Notes: a model not told the origin generated them from the sequence alone. A stretch of 64,000 nucleotides of DNA from Thermoleophilia bacterium (GCA_028285405.1 JANQPH010000039.1:1-64000); one strand, 5' to 3'; shown: positions 1-9,006, counted from the stretch's first letter. Translations and numbers: made by a program.

Positions 1-11
1 GTGGCACCTCT

Positions 12-132
12 CGTTCCGGATCTGTCGCCCAACCGGACGGTCGGGGTCATCCAGACCCCGCTGCGTCCTCTCGCCGAACACCTGCGACCGAGCCATGCGA
101 GGCATCGCTCGTTCTCGGGTTCGGCTCACAAG
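12..132 (+). repeat. Left arm of a ~120-bp inverted repeat, structured
   Basis: This block matches the reverse complement of 1767-1889 along its whole length. The inner end (cctctcg.cgaacacctgcg, then gttctcgggttc.gctcacaag) is nearly identical. It contains a 7-bp hairpin at about 43-61 (cggggtc, loop atcca, gaccccg). In the other copy the second pair of that stem is swapped from G-C to C-G, so pairing is kept. Nothing coding is convincing between 1 and 360: a short open frame over the repeat runs out within 200 bp. Role unknown; it could be a structured RNA or the end of a mobile cassette. Confidence 0.7.
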
Positions 133-310
133 CTCCGCGCAGGCCGCAGTGCCGGCGTACTCCCGGCACGATCAACTCAGCGGGCGATCGCGCGCTGAGG
201 GCAAATCGCGCCCGGATGGCGCGAGTCCCTCCAGCCGGGAGGGCTGGTGTGGTCGAGTCGTGCCGCGCGGAGTGCGCCGACGACCGGCCGGAGTTGGAGC
301 AAGGCGGCGT

Positions 311-336
311 TGACCGCGCCCCTTGGGGCGCGGTCA
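311..336 (-). terminator. Hairpin terminator of the cell-wall operon
   Basis: A perfect 11-12 bp GC-rich stem (tgaccgcgcccc paired with ggggcgcggtca) lies 25 bp beyond the stop of the last minus-strand gene. There is no T-run, which is common for terminators in high-GC actinobacteria. Confidence 0.65.
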
Positions 337-360
337 GTTGTCAAGTGTTCAGCGAGTCGG

Positions 361-1095
361 TCATCCAGGCTCGGCGAGCGTGATCCCGACGAGGCCGAGG
401 CTCGCGTAGATCGTGACGAGCAGCGCACCGAGCGCGAGGCCGCCGAGCCCGAAGGCACGGCCTCTCTCGCCACTTCCCGCACGGATGTCGGTCAGCGCGA
501 CCGACGACACCATCACGCCGGCCGCCGCGGCGAACTGGAGGAACGGGATGATCCCGAGGATCGACATGACCAGGCCGGTGGTCGCCGTGGGCGAGCGTCT
601 CGTCGGAGCGTCCTCCCCCGGGGCGTCGTCGCCGTCCGGTGGCTGCGCGGGCGGGACGAGCCGTGCTTGGGTCAGCGCCACCACCAGACCGACGATGGCG
701 ACGATGAACGCGGCCGCGATCATCAGCCCGGCGGTGTCGAGGGTGACCGACGCGCCCTCCGCGAAGCGGTCGCGCGTCTTGGCCGCCACCACCAGCCGGA
801 CGTAGATCGATGCCGTGACGCTCGTCAGCACCACGCCGACCAGGTGGATCCACAACCGCTGCGTGTAGGCGCACCCGCCGATCAGGGCGCACGCGACGAG
901 TCCGATCGCGACGAGCGTCACGACGTCGGCCTGAGCGAACTCGAGCCGCGCCTGGCCGTCGCCGCTGGCGGCGCGACCCGATGCGACATCGCCGAGAAAC
1001 GGGGCGATCGCGACGAGCAGTCCGGCAAACGCCGCGATCGCGAGGCCCAGACGGCCGGTCTGCGGCAAACCTGGGCGAGCGAGCCATTCCTTCAG
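361..1095 (-). CDS. DUF4190-like multi-pass membrane protein
   Basis: Integral membrane protein of about 244 residues and unknown function. The N-terminal part has several hydrophobic segments separated by short loops. The C-terminal part fits the DUF4190 pattern: a hydrophobic helix (LVMSILGIIPFLQ), a short polar turn rich in Arg and Gly, then a second helix (FGLGGLALGALLV). The frame stays open upstream but there only shadows the preceding gene. I place the start at a CTG (1095-1093) because an AGGAGGT Shine-Dalgarno lies 6 nt before it and the CTGA overlap with the upstream stop mirrors the GTGA overlaps elsewhere in this operon. The alternative start is a TTG 11 codons later. Last gene of the operon. 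Confidence 0.6.
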   Translation of the reverse strand: MKEWLARPGLPQTGRLGLAIAAFAGLLVAIAPFLGDVASGRAASGDGQARLEFAQADVVTLVAIGLVACALIGGCAYTQRLWIHLVGVVLTSVTASIYVRLVVAAKTRDRFAEGASVTLDTAGLMIAAAFIVAIVGLVVALTQARLVPPAQPPDGDDAPGEDAPTRRSPTATTGLVMSILGIIPFLQFAAAAGVMVSSVALTDIRAGSGERGRAFGLGGLALGALLVTIYASLGLVGITLAEPG

Positions 1096-1838
1096 TTGGG
1101 GACCTCCTGACGAATCGTCGCGAGTCGGGCCGCAGCATCGTGCGGCAACGGGATCGACGTGGCCTCGATTCCACCGTCGTCGATCTGCAGCATGCCGATT
1201 CGGGGGCGCATCGCGTCCGGTCCGAGCTGCCAGCGGTATCGGCGCACGCCGCGATCGCCGATCCCGAGGAGCCCTCGGCGCGGGTGGGCCGGACCCTCGA
1301 GGTTGCCCCACGGGCACAGGGCGCCCGGCGAGAAGCACAGCGTGTCGCCGACCTGGCGCAGTCGCGGCTCGTGCCAGTGTCCGAAGACCAGGCAGTCGAC
1401 CGGCTCGAGCCGGCGAACGAGGGACTGCTCGAGGCGGGCGCTCCAGCCCGTCCGTCGGCCGGCGACGACGTCGAGCGCGATGACCGCGCCGTCGGTGAGC
1501 TTGCGCCGGTGGCCGTGGGTCAGGCCGATCCGCTTGCCGGCGACCCTCACGATCGCGTGCGACGGCAGGCTCCTGCTTCCGAGGACGTCGTGATCGCCGC
1601 GCACCGCGACCACCGGGGCGATCTCGCCGAGCTCGTCCAGCACCGCGGGGATCGACAGATCGCCCGCGTGCAGGATCAGGTCACTGCCGGCCAGCGCCTC
1701 GAGGGCCTCGTCGGGGATCCGCTCCAGGTACTCGCCGACGTGCGAGTCGGCGACGATTCCAATTCTCTTGTGAGCTGAACCCGAGAACGATCGATTCCCC
1801 GGATCGGTCGGTCGCAGGTGTTCAGCGAGAGGACGCAT
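1092..1838 (-). CDS. Metallophosphoesterase (YfcE/MJ0936-type)
   Basis: Predicted cytoplasmic calcineurin-like phosphodiesterase/phosphatase. After a 24-residue leader the protein begins RIGIVADSHVGEYLERI, where the D-x-H motif supplies the first metal ligands. Further ligand motifs follow in family order: LHAGDL, VRGDHD (GNHD-type), LTHGH and FGHWHEP. The only in-frame ATG is at 1838, inside the repeat arm 1767-1889, so the first 24 residues are repeat-encoded. Members of the family normally start directly at the R-I-G-I strand, so the leader may be untranslated or acquired. It follows ddl after a gap of about 100 bp. Substrate cannot be inferred. Confidence 0.8.
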   Translation of the reverse strand: MRPLAEHLRPTDPGNRSFSGSAHKRIGIVADSHVGEYLERIPDEALEALAGSDLILHAGDLSIPAVLDELGEIAPVVAVRGDHDVLGSRSLPSHAIVRVAGKRIGLTHGHRRKLTDGAVIALDVVAGRRTGWSARLEQSLVRRLEPVDCLVFGHWHEPRLRQVGDTLCFSPGALCPWGNLEGPAHPRRGLLGIGDRGVRRYRWQLGPDAMRPRIGMLQIDDGGIEATSIPLPHDAAARLATIRQEVPN

Positions 1839-1889
1839 GCCGGGTCCGGAAGACCCGGACCGTCCGGTTGTCCGCCTGTGATCGGAACG
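1767..1889 (-). repeat. Right arm of the ~120-bp inverted repeat
   Basis: Reverse-complement partner of 12-132, lying between ddl and the metallophosphoesterase and overlapping that gene's first 24 codons. On the minus strand it holds the hairpin ccgggtc, loop ttccg, gacccgg, with a compensatory base-pair change relative to the left arm. The two arms point toward each other around a 1.6-kb segment carrying exactly two genes. Confidence 0.7.
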
Positions 1890-1934
1890 CAGCGGAGCCC
1901 ATATGGCTGGGGCCGCTCCGTTGTGCGTCGACGC

Positions 1935-2963
1935 TCAGCACTTCAGCGCGTTCACCTGCGCTGCCCGCGCCTGCGCCAGGTGGACGAGCCGGCGCACGAG
2001 CGCGCCGTACTCGACCCCGGCGGCGGCCATCAGGCTGGGGTATGCGCTCGTTTGGGTGAAGCCCGGGATGGTGTTCAGCTCGGACATGAGCGCCGAGCCG
2101 TCCTCGCGCAGGAAGAAGTCGACGCGCCCCATCCCGGCGCACTCCAGCGCGACGTACGCGCGCCCGGCCAGCGCCTTCAGGTCGGCCTCGACCTCTGGCT
2201 CGACCGACGCCGGGATCTCGACCCGTGCCAGGCCGGGGGTGTACTTCGTCTCGTAGTCGTACCAATCCGCGTCGTAGTGGATCTCGCCCGGCGGAGAGAC
2301 GATCAGGTCGTCGTCGTTGCCGAGGATCCCGACCTCGAGTTCGCGCCCGACGACGCCCTCCTCGATCAGGACCTTCGAGTCGTGCACGAGCGCCAGCTCG
2401 ATCGCGGTGTGGAGCTCCTCGGGTGCGGCCACTCGGCTGATCCCGACGCTCGATCCCAGGCGGGCCGGCTTGCAGAAGACCGGGTACGACAGACGGTCGG
2501 CGGCCGCCGCGATCGCGTCGGGGTCGGCCCGATACGCGGGCGCGGTCACGGCGACGAAGTCGGCCGACGGGATGCCGGCATCTCTCAGCAGCATCTTGAA
2601 CAGGACCTTGTCCATGGCGATCGCCGATGCCGAGACCCCGGCGCCCACGAACGGCGCGCCGGCCGCCTCGCACAGCCCCTGGATCACGCCGTCCTCGCCG
2701 TACGGGCCGTGCAGCACGGGGAAGACCACGTCGAAGTCCTCGACGCGCCCGCGCTCACCGCGGATCTGGCCCGAGCCGATTCCCCCGGGAACGAGCGCAA
2801 CCGGCTCGTCGTCCAGGAGCCAGGTGCCGTCCTTGGTGATGAGGACCGACAGCACGTCGAGGCCCTCGGCCTCCAGGGCGCCGCGCACGCTCCGTGCCGA
2901 CTCGATGGACACCTCGTGCTCGCTGCTGCGCCCGCCCGAGAGCACGGCGACCCTGACGCTCAT
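1935..2963 (-). CDS. ddl: D-alanine--D-alanine ligase
   Basis: ATP-grasp enzyme that joins two D-Ala residues to make the terminal dipeptide of the peptidoglycan stem. At 342 residues it has standard length. Visible motifs are the N-terminal GGRSSEHEVS loop, HGPYGEDG, the ATP-grasp segment CKPARLGSSVGIS, and the metal-binding stretch RVDFFLREDG followed by SELNTIPGFT. It lies 31 bp downstream of pknB and is probably co-transcribed, which places substrate supply together with the PBP/RodA machinery. Start is ATG at 2963. Confidence 0.95.
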   Translation of the reverse strand: MSVRVAVLSGGRSSEHEVSIESARSVRGALEAEGLDVLSVLITKDGTWLLDDEPVALVPGGIGSGQIRGERGRVEDFDVVFPVLHGPYGEDGVIQGLCEAAGAPFVGAGVSASAIAMDKVLFKMLLRDAGIPSADFVAVTAPAYRADPDAIAAAADRLSYPVFCKPARLGSSVGISRVAAPEELHTAIELALVHDSKVLIEEGVVGRELEVGILGNDDDLIVSPPGEIHYDADWYDYETKYTPGLARVEIPASVEPEVEADLKALAGRAYVALECAGMGRVDFFLREDGSALMSELNTIPGFTQTSAYPSLMAAAGVEYGALVRRLVHLAQARAAQVNALKC

Positions 2964-2994
2964 CGCGGTCCGATCACAGGTGGGTGTCCTTCAC

Positions 2995-4983
2995 TCAGGG
3001 GGGCGGCAGCGGAATGGGATCGGAGTTCGTCGGGGTCGGCAGCGGGTCGGTGCCGCCACCACCGCCACCACCTCCGTCGTCATCACCCTCGTCGGTCGGC
3101 TCGCCCTCCTTGGTCGGCCCGACGCTGACGGTGAAGCGGACGGTGCTGCCCTGCTGGACCAGGGTCCCGCCCGGCGGGTCCTGGTCGATGACGACGCCGA
3201 TGGGCTGATCCGAGGACGCGCCCTCGCTGACCGGCGTGAGGCCGGCCCCCTGGATCGAGGCGCGGGCCGAGTCCCCGTCGCTTCCGACGACGCCTGGGAC
3301 CTCCACCTCTGGTTGGGCGATCGCGACGACGAGGCTGACCGCGTCGCCCTCCGGGATCTCGGTCCCGGGAGAGGGGCTCTGGCTCAGCACCGTGCCCGGC
3401 GCGACACGATCGTCTCCCTGGCTCGTGACGGCACCGACCGACAGGCCCGCGGACGTGATCTCCGACTCGGCCGAGCTCTGCGACTGGTTGAGGACGTCCG
3501 GCACGGTCACCAGATCCCGGCCGCTCGAGACGGTCAGCCGGACCTCGCTGCCTTCGGGCGCGTCCGAGCCACCTCGCGGGCTCTGGCTGATGACCAGTCC
3601 CTCATCGACCTCGTCGCTCGGTTCTCGCTCCACGGCCACGGTGAAGCCTCGTCGCTCGAGCGTCGCACGGGCATCGTCCAGCTCCTGGTCGGTGACGTCC
3701 GGGACCGCAACGGTCTCGGGCCCGGCGCTCACCAGCAGCACCACCTCGCTGCCGGCATCGACGCGCTCACCCCCCGCGGGATTCGTGTCGACCACGGTTC
3801 CCGCCGGTTGTGTGTCGTCCTGAACGTCCTGTCTGCTCGTCGACAGGTCGGCCGCCTGCATCTCCTGAATCGCATCCTCGACCTGGAGGCCGACGACGTT
3901 CGGGACGCTGACCTGGTCGCCTCCGCCGTCGCCACCGCCGAAGATCAGGGCGCCGGCGACTCCCGCGAGCGCGACGATCGCGATGATCGCCAGTGCGGCG
4001 ATCCATCGTCGCCTGCGGATCGTCGATCGATCGTCGGGCGGGGGCGGCGTGGTCGCTGCCTGGGTGGCCGCGGTGGCCTGGTCGATCTTGCTCGTCGCCG
4101 CCGTCGCGCCGGCGGCGCCCGCCGCCGCGAGCACGCCGGTCGGAGCGGTGCCCGCCAGCTGTCGGCGGACCTCGAGCAGGTCCCGCGCCATCTCCTCGGC
4201 GTCCGTGAACCGGTCCTCGGGGCGCTTCTCGAGCGCGACGAGCACGACGTCCTCGAGCTCCTCCGGAATCCCGGAGGCGTAGACGCTCGGGTTCACCGGG
4301 GGCTCGTTCACCTGCTTCATCGCGACCGACACCGCGCGCTCGCCGTCGAACGGCAGCCGCCCCGTGAGCAGCTCGTACAGCACGATCCCCGCCGCGTAGA
4401 GGTCGCTGCGCGCCGTCACCTCGTCGCCGCGCGCCTGCTCGGGGGAGAGGTACTGGGCGGTGCCGATCACCGAGCCGGCCTCGGTCATGCCCGACTGCTC
4501 ACCGGCGCGGGCGATCCCGAAGTCCGTCACCTTCAGGCGACCGTCCTCGCCGACCATCACGTTCTGCGGCTTGACGTCCCGGTGCACGATCCCGCGCCGG
4601 TGGGCGGCGGCCAGAGCGCCGAGCAGCTGGAGCGTGTCGTCGATGGCCTCGAGCGGCGGCAGCGGCGCTCGCTCGCGCACGATCTCCTTGAGATCGGGCC
4701 CCGAGATGTACTCCATGACGATGTAGTAGGTGCCGTCGGTCTCGCCGCGGTCATAGACGGCCACGATGTTCGGGTGGCTGAGCGCCGCGGCCGCCGAGGC
4801 CTCGCGGCGGAATCGCTCGACGAAGGCCGGATCCGACGCGTACCTCTCGTCGAGGATCTTCACGGCCACGTCCCGGTCGAGCATCCGGTCGCGTGCCAGG
4901 TAGACGGTCGCCATTCCGCCCGAGCCGAGGCGCCCGCTGATCTCGTAGCGGCCGCCGATCATCGTGCCGGGTCGGATGTTCAC
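2995..4983 (-). CDS. pknB: PASTA-domain Ser/Thr protein kinase PknB
   Basis: Membrane-spanning kinase of 662 residues that senses muropeptides or lipid II and phosphorylates division and wall proteins. The N-terminal kinase domain (about 10-275) shows the glycine loop GSGGMATVY, the VAVK lysine, HRDVKPQN and DFG. One transmembrane helix (about 335-355) precedes four PASTA repeats, each with the V-P-N/D-V...G/S..P..G pattern. The C-terminus is a Gly/Asp-rich then Pro-rich tail. The GTG start overlaps the PBP stop by four bases. It is the last kinase of the conserved fha-pstP-rodA-pbpA-pknB order. Confidence 0.95.
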   Translation of the reverse strand: MNIRPGTMIGGRYEISGRLGSGGMATVYLARDRMLDRDVAVKILDERYASDPAFVERFRREASAAAALSHPNIVAVYDRGETDGTYYIVMEYISGPDLKEIVRERAPLPPLEAIDDTLQLLGALAAAHRRGIVHRDVKPQNVMVGEDGRLKVTDFGIARAGEQSGMTEAGSVIGTAQYLSPEQARGDEVTARSDLYAAGIVLYELLTGRLPFDGERAVSVAMKQVNEPPVNPSVYASGIPEELEDVVLVALEKRPEDRFTDAEEMARDLLEVRRQLAGTAPTGVLAAAGAAGATAATSKIDQATAATQAATTPPPPDDRSTIRRRRWIAALAIIAIVALAGVAGALIFGGGDGGGDQVSVPNVVGLQVEDAIQEMQAADLSTSRQDVQDDTQPAGTVVDTNPAGGERVDAGSEVVLLVSAGPETVAVPDVTDQELDDARATLERRGFTVAVEREPSDEVDEGLVISQSPRGGSDAPEGSEVRLTVSSGRDLVTVPDVLNQSQSSAESEITSAGLSVGAVTSQGDDRVAPGTVLSQSPSPGTEIPEGDAVSLVVAIAQPEVEVPGVVGSDGDSARASIQGAGLTPVSEGASSDQPIGVVIDQDPPGGTLVQQGSTVRFTVSVGPTKEGEPTDEGDDDGGGGGGGGTDPLPTPTNSDPIPLPPP

Positions 4984-6425
4984 GGCCCGCTCCCCGCGCC
5001 GACCTCGAGTGCGGTCTCCATCACCGATCGAGCGACCGGCGCGGCGATCTCCCCGCCGGTCTGTGGGGTGTCCTCGATCACGACCGCCACCGCGACCTGG
5101 GGGTTGTCAGCGGGAGCGAAGCCGATGAACCAGGCCTCGTTGGTGCCGGGGGCTCCGGTCTCGGCCGTGCCGGTCTTGCCGGCGACCCGCACGTTCGGAA
5201 TGGCGGCGGCGGTTCCGGTGCCCGACTCCACGACCTGCTCCATCATCTCGGTGAGCTCCTGTGCCACGGCCGGGGACGCCGGCTTGCCGATCTCGACCGG
5301 GTCGAGCTCCCGGACCACGCTGCCGCCGCGGTCGAGCGCTCGGCGACCGATGTGCGGGGCCATGACCGTACCGTCGTTGGCGACTCCGGCCGCGACCATC
5401 GCCATCTGCAGCGGCGTCGCCTCCAGGCGCTCCTGGCCGATCGCGAGGCGAGCCGTGTCGGCGCCCTGCTGGTCTGCGGCCAGCAGCTGACCCTGATTGT
5501 CGTAGCGCCCGCTCGGGACCACCTCGCTCTCGGGTAGGTCGATCGGGGGCCGCTCGCCGAAGCCGTAGGCCTTCATGGTCGCGGCGAGGCGGGGGCCGAG
5601 GGCGTCGCCGATGCGCGCAAACGTCGTGTTGATCGAATCCTGGAGCGCTCGGGCGAGGGTGTGGTTGCCGAAGGTCCGGCCGCCGAAGTTTCGGATCGGC
5701 TGTCCGTTCACAACGTACCGACCGTTGTCGTCGAAGCGCGAGCCCGGGCTGTAGAGGCCGCTCTCGAGCGCCGCCGTCGCCGTCACGACCTTGAAGGAGG
5801 ATCCGGGCGGGTAGCGCCCCTGCGTCGCGCGGTTCAGCAGCGGCGCCCCGGGCTGGTCGGCGATCTGCGCGAAGCCGGTCCGGACGTCCTGCAGGTTGAA
5901 CGTCGGCGAGGAGGCCATCGCCAGGACGCCCCCGGTCGAGGGATCGAGCGCCACGACCGCTCCGCGTCGGTCCCCGAGGGCCGACTGGGCGACCTCTTGG
6001 ACCCGCGTGTCGAGGTGGGTCTCGACGGTCGCGCCGCGCTTCTCGCGCAGGTTCAGCCGCTGCAGCAGGGGCTGCGTGCCGTAGCTGCCCGCGAGCCATC
6101 GGTTCCAGCTCGCCTCGATGCCGGTCTTACCCTGCTCGGGCGAGGAGTAGCCGATGGTCTGGGCGGCGAGGCTGCCCTGCGGATAGACGCGCTCGTACAC
6201 GCGCTGCCCGCGCACCCTGACCGCCCTGCTGGCGGCGAGGACCTTGCCGTCCGCGCTTTGGATCTGACCCCGGTCGACGAGCCGATCGCGCTGCAGGGCC
6301 TGTGGGTTGTCGGCGTCGTCGTTCAGGTCGGGCGCGGCGACGACCTGCCAGTAGCCGAGCATCAGCATCAGCCCGACGAAGCCGGCGGCCATGGTGAGGT
6401 AGAGGCGGCGCAGCGAGGTGTTCAC
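4980..6425 (-). CDS. pbpA: Class B penicillin-binding protein (PbpA/FtsI-like transpeptidase)
   Basis: Peptidoglycan transpeptidase anchored by one N-terminal helix (about 8-28), working with RodA/FtsW. The 481-residue length fits actinobacterial PbpA. The active-site motifs are all present: the SxxK serine in PPGSSFKVV, SxN as DSINT and KTG as AGKTGTAE. The GTG start at 6425 overlaps the rodA stop (GTGA). The same frame stays open upstream, but that part is only the shadow of rodA. Beta-lactam target by family. Confidence 0.94.
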   Translation of the reverse strand: MNTSLRRLYLTMAAGFVGLMLMLGYWQVVAAPDLNDDADNPQALQRDRLVDRGQIQSADGKVLAASRAVRVRGQRVYERVYPQGSLAAQTIGYSSPEQGKTGIEASWNRWLAGSYGTQPLLQRLNLREKRGATVETHLDTRVQEVAQSALGDRRGAVVALDPSTGGVLAMASSPTFNLQDVRTGFAQIADQPGAPLLNRATQGRYPPGSSFKVVTATAALESGLYSPGSRFDDNGRYVVNGQPIRNFGGRTFGNHTLARALQDSINTTFARIGDALGPRLAATMKAYGFGERPPIDLPESEVVPSGRYDNQGQLLAADQQGADTARLAIGQERLEATPLQMAMVAAGVANDGTVMAPHIGRRALDRGGSVVRELDPVEIGKPASPAVAQELTEMMEQVVESGTGTAAAIPNVRVAGKTGTAETGAPGTNEAWFIGFAPADNPQVAVAVVIEDTPQTGGEIAAPVARSVMETALEVGAGSGP

Positions 6426-7744
6426 GCCGGCTCCTCCGCGGCGCGCTTGGCCTCGAGGCGGCTCGCTCGCGAACGGTGGCTCACCAGCAGCAGGATCGCG
6501 ATCAAGCCGAAGTTCGTGACCACGCTCGACCCGCCGTAGCTCATGAACGGCAGGGTCACGCCGGTCAGCGGGATCAGGCGGATCACGCCCCCGATGATCA
6601 GGAAGGCCTGGATGCCGAGCACGGCGGTCAGCCCGCCCGCCAGGAGCTTGCTGTACCCGTCGTTGGCCGCGCCGGCGATCGCGAAGCCGCGCTGCACGAG
6701 CAGGAGGAAGCACAGGATGATCCCGATCGCCCCGACGTAGCCGAGCTCGGCGGCGACCGCCGAGAAGATGAAGTCCGTCTGCAGCGCCGGGATCACCGTC
6801 GATCCGTCCGGGTTGACGAGGAACGCGCGCCCGAGGCCCGGGCCGACCAGGCCGCCGTCAGCCAGCGCGTAGAGGGACTGGACCAGCTGGAAGCCGAGCC
6901 CCTGGGCGTCCCCGAACGGGTCGATCCAGGCGTCGACCCGATCCTGGATGCGCGGGATCGCCGCCCACACCGCCGCGGCGCCCACCGCGATCGCGGCGAG
7001 GCCGGCGACCACGTAGCTCGTGCGCCCGGTCGCCAGGTAGAGCATCGCCAGGAACACGCCGAAGAACAGGATCGCCGTGCCGAAGTCGTTCAGCACCGCG
7101 ATCAGGAGCAGCGAGATGGCCAGGAAGACCAGCGCCGGCCCCAGGGCGCTCATCGGGGGCACGGGCACGCCCGCGACTCTGCTCGTCGGGATCGCGAGCA
7201 GCTCGCGTTTGTCGGCCAGATACCCAGCGAGGAACATCACGACCAGCACCTTGGCGAGCTCGGTCGGCTGGATCGTCTGCCCCTGGCCGATCTCGATCCA
7301 CAGGCGCGACCCGTTGATGGTCGTGCCGAAGATCATCGTGAGGATGAGGATCAGGACCGCCGCGGCGCCGAGCGAGTACCGGTACCGCTGCAGCACGTGG
7401 TGATCCGGCAGGAACAGCAGGACGAGGATGAAGACGGCGCCGCCGACGACGAACCAGATGGTCTGGTCGCGCGCGAGCTCGGGGCTGATCCGGTGCAGCT
7501 CGACGAGCCCGATCGCCGCCAGCACGCCCACGAGCGGCAGCACGTAGGGATCGGCGTACGCCGCTTTCAGCCGCAGCGTCACGTGCATGGCGATGAACAC
7601 CCCGAGCACGGCCACCGCGCCGGGCAGCGCGCCGAAGTCCAGCTCGTCGGCGTTCGCGGTCGCCACGGCCACCGCGCCGAGGATGCCGAGGACGGCGCTC
7701 ACGGCGAGGAAGCCGAGCTCCTGCGTTCTGATCGAGAGATTCAC
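6422..7744 (-). CDS. rodA: SEDS peptidoglycan polymerase RodA/FtsW
   Basis: Polytopic SEDS protein (440 residues, about 11-12 hydrophobic segments) that polymerises lipid II with its partner PBP. Recognisable stretches are NGSRLWIEI, QPTELAKV, the DFGTAILFFGVF region and the C-terminal LPFMSYGGSS signature. The gene overlaps the PP2C gene upstream and pbpA downstream by four bases each, consistent with translational coupling of polymerase and transpeptidase. Confidence 0.94.
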   Translation of the reverse strand: MNLSIRTQELGFLAVSAVLGILGAVAVATANADELDFGALPGAVAVLGVFIAMHVTLRLKAAYADPYVLPLVGVLAAIGLVELHRISPELARDQTIWFVVGGAVFILVLLFLPDHHVLQRYRYSLGAAAVLILILTMIFGTTINGSRLWIEIGQGQTIQPTELAKVLVVMFLAGYLADKRELLAIPTSRVAGVPVPPMSALGPALVFLAISLLLIAVLNDFGTAILFFGVFLAMLYLATGRTSYVVAGLAAIAVGAAAVWAAIPRIQDRVDAWIDPFGDAQGLGFQLVQSLYALADGGLVGPGLGRAFLVNPDGSTVIPALQTDFIFSAVAAELGYVGAIGIILCFLLLVQRGFAIAGAANDGYSKLLAGGLTAVLGIQAFLIIGGVIRLIPLTGVTLPFMSYGGSSVVTNFGLIAILLLVSHRSRASRLEAKRAAEEPA

Positions 7745-9006
7745 GGTGCCGGGTCAGCTCCGTCCTGCGGTTGCTGGGGTGTCCTCTCACCCGCCGGCGC
7801 ACCCGCCGTGGCCAGCACCGGCGCGTCCGGCAGTCCGTAGGCGAGCACGACCCCGACGGTCTCGGCGACCGCCTCGCCCTGTCCGCGCGCGCCACCGTTC
7901 AGCGCACCCGGGTCGGCCTCGTTGATCCGCGCGGCCGCGACACCGGTGTCCTGCCAAGGCACGGCGAACGAGAGCCCGAGGATCTCGAACGGCAGCCCAT
8001 TGTCGAGCTGAACGGTTCCGTCGTCGCTCTCGGTCAGCACGTACGAGCGGGAGGCGACCCACGTCACCGCCCCCACGACCATCGCGAGCACGACGGCAAC
8101 CGCCACGAACGCGGGGCGCAGCCGACCCCGCCGTCGACCGCGAACCGGCTCGAGGATGCGCGGGGTGCGCGAGGCCTCGGCCTTGGTCGCGCCCGCCGAG
8201 GCGACGCCCCGGATCACCGGCATCTCCTGGGTGTGCGAGCCGGTCTCCCCGGTGTCGCTCGAGGCGAGCGTCGGCTCGCGGTCCGACCAGCCCACCCGGG
8301 CGAGGACGACCGTGATGTTGTCCGTGCCACCCGCCTGGTTGGTCCGCCTGACCAGCCGGTCGACGGTCGCTCGCAGCGAGCCACCCTCGCGCAGGATGGC
8401 CTCGATCTGATCGTCGGACAGGTGCGACGTCAGCCCGTCGCTGCAGAACAGCAGGACGTCTCCGGGCCGAAGGTCGAGGGTCATTCGGTCGACCTCGACC
8501 CGCTCCTCGGCGCCGAGCGCACGCGTGATCACGTTCCGGTGCGGGTGTCTGCTGGCCTCCTCCGGGGTCAGCGTGCCGCGGCGGACCAGCTCGGCGACGA
8601 CGGAGTGGTCGTCAGTGATCTGCGCGAGCTCGCCGTCCCGCCACAGGTATGCGCGCGAGTCGCCGACGTGGGCGACCTCGAGGGCACCCTCCTCGACGGC
8701 GCCGGCGGTGATCGTCGTCCCCATCCCGGCCTTGTCGGGATCTGCCGCCGCCGCCGCGAAGATCTCCTCGTTCGCCCGCTCGATCGCGTCCGCGAGCTCG
8801 TCGCCGGTGACCGGCGCGTCGAGCGAGACCATCCGCTCGATGGCCATGTCGGCGGCGACCTCGCCGGCGCTCGCCCCGCCCATCCCGTCCGCGACGGCGA
8901 TCACCTCGGGCCCCGCCAGCGACCGATCCTCGTTGTGGTCGCGCACCCGGCCGGCGTGCGTGGCCTCGGCCAGCTCGGTGATGCGGAGCGTGCGCGGAGG
9001 GGTCAT
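7741..9006 (-). CDS. pstP: PP2C-family Ser/Thr phosphatase (PstP)
   Basis: Dephosphorylates the kinases of this operon and their targets. The 421-residue protein has a PP2C domain (about 8-240) with the motifs VRDHNEDR, VADGMGG (metal aspartate), MGTTI, AHVGDSRAY, FCSDGLT and GGTDNITVV. A transmembrane helix follows at about 305-325 and then a roughly 90-residue extracytoplasmic tail. I chose ATG at 9006, which overlaps the FHA gene stop. The frame is open much further upstream, but that part is an Arg/Pro-rich shadow. Confidence 0.93.
   Translation of the reverse strand: MTPPRTLRITELAEATHAGRVRDHNEDRSLAGPEVIAVADGMGGASAGEVAADMAIERMVSLDAPVTGDELADAIERANEEIFAAAAADPDKAGMGTTITAGAVEEGALEVAHVGDSRAYLWRDGELAQITDDHSVVAELVRRGTLTPEEASRHPHRNVITRALGAEERVEVDRMTLDLRPGDVLLFCSDGLTSHLSDDQIEAILREGGSLRATVDRLVRRTNQAGGTDNITVVLARVGWSDREPTLASSDTGETGSHTQEMPVIRGVASAGATKAEASRTPRILEPVRGRRRGRLRPAFVAVAVVLAMVVGAVTWVASRSYVLTESDDGTVQLDNGLPFEILGLSFAVPWQDTGVAAARINEADPGALNGGARGQGEAVAETVGVVLAYGLPDAPVLATAGAPAGERTPQQPQDGADPAP

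Noticed and set aside
12-132. Known riboswitch class for the structured repeat
   Set aside because: I could not match it to any riboswitch consensus I know (TPP, cobalamin, ydaO, glycine, SAM).
1-198. Short plus-strand open frame at the window edge
   Set aside because: Covers the left repeat arm and then stops; no domain. It is the repeat, not a supported gene.
2317-5490. 1057-codon plus-strand open frame opposite pknB and pbpA
   Set aside because: Pure antisense shadow of GC-rich genes; Arg/Ser/Ala-biased and without any family motif, while the opposite strand has complete kinase and PBP motifs.
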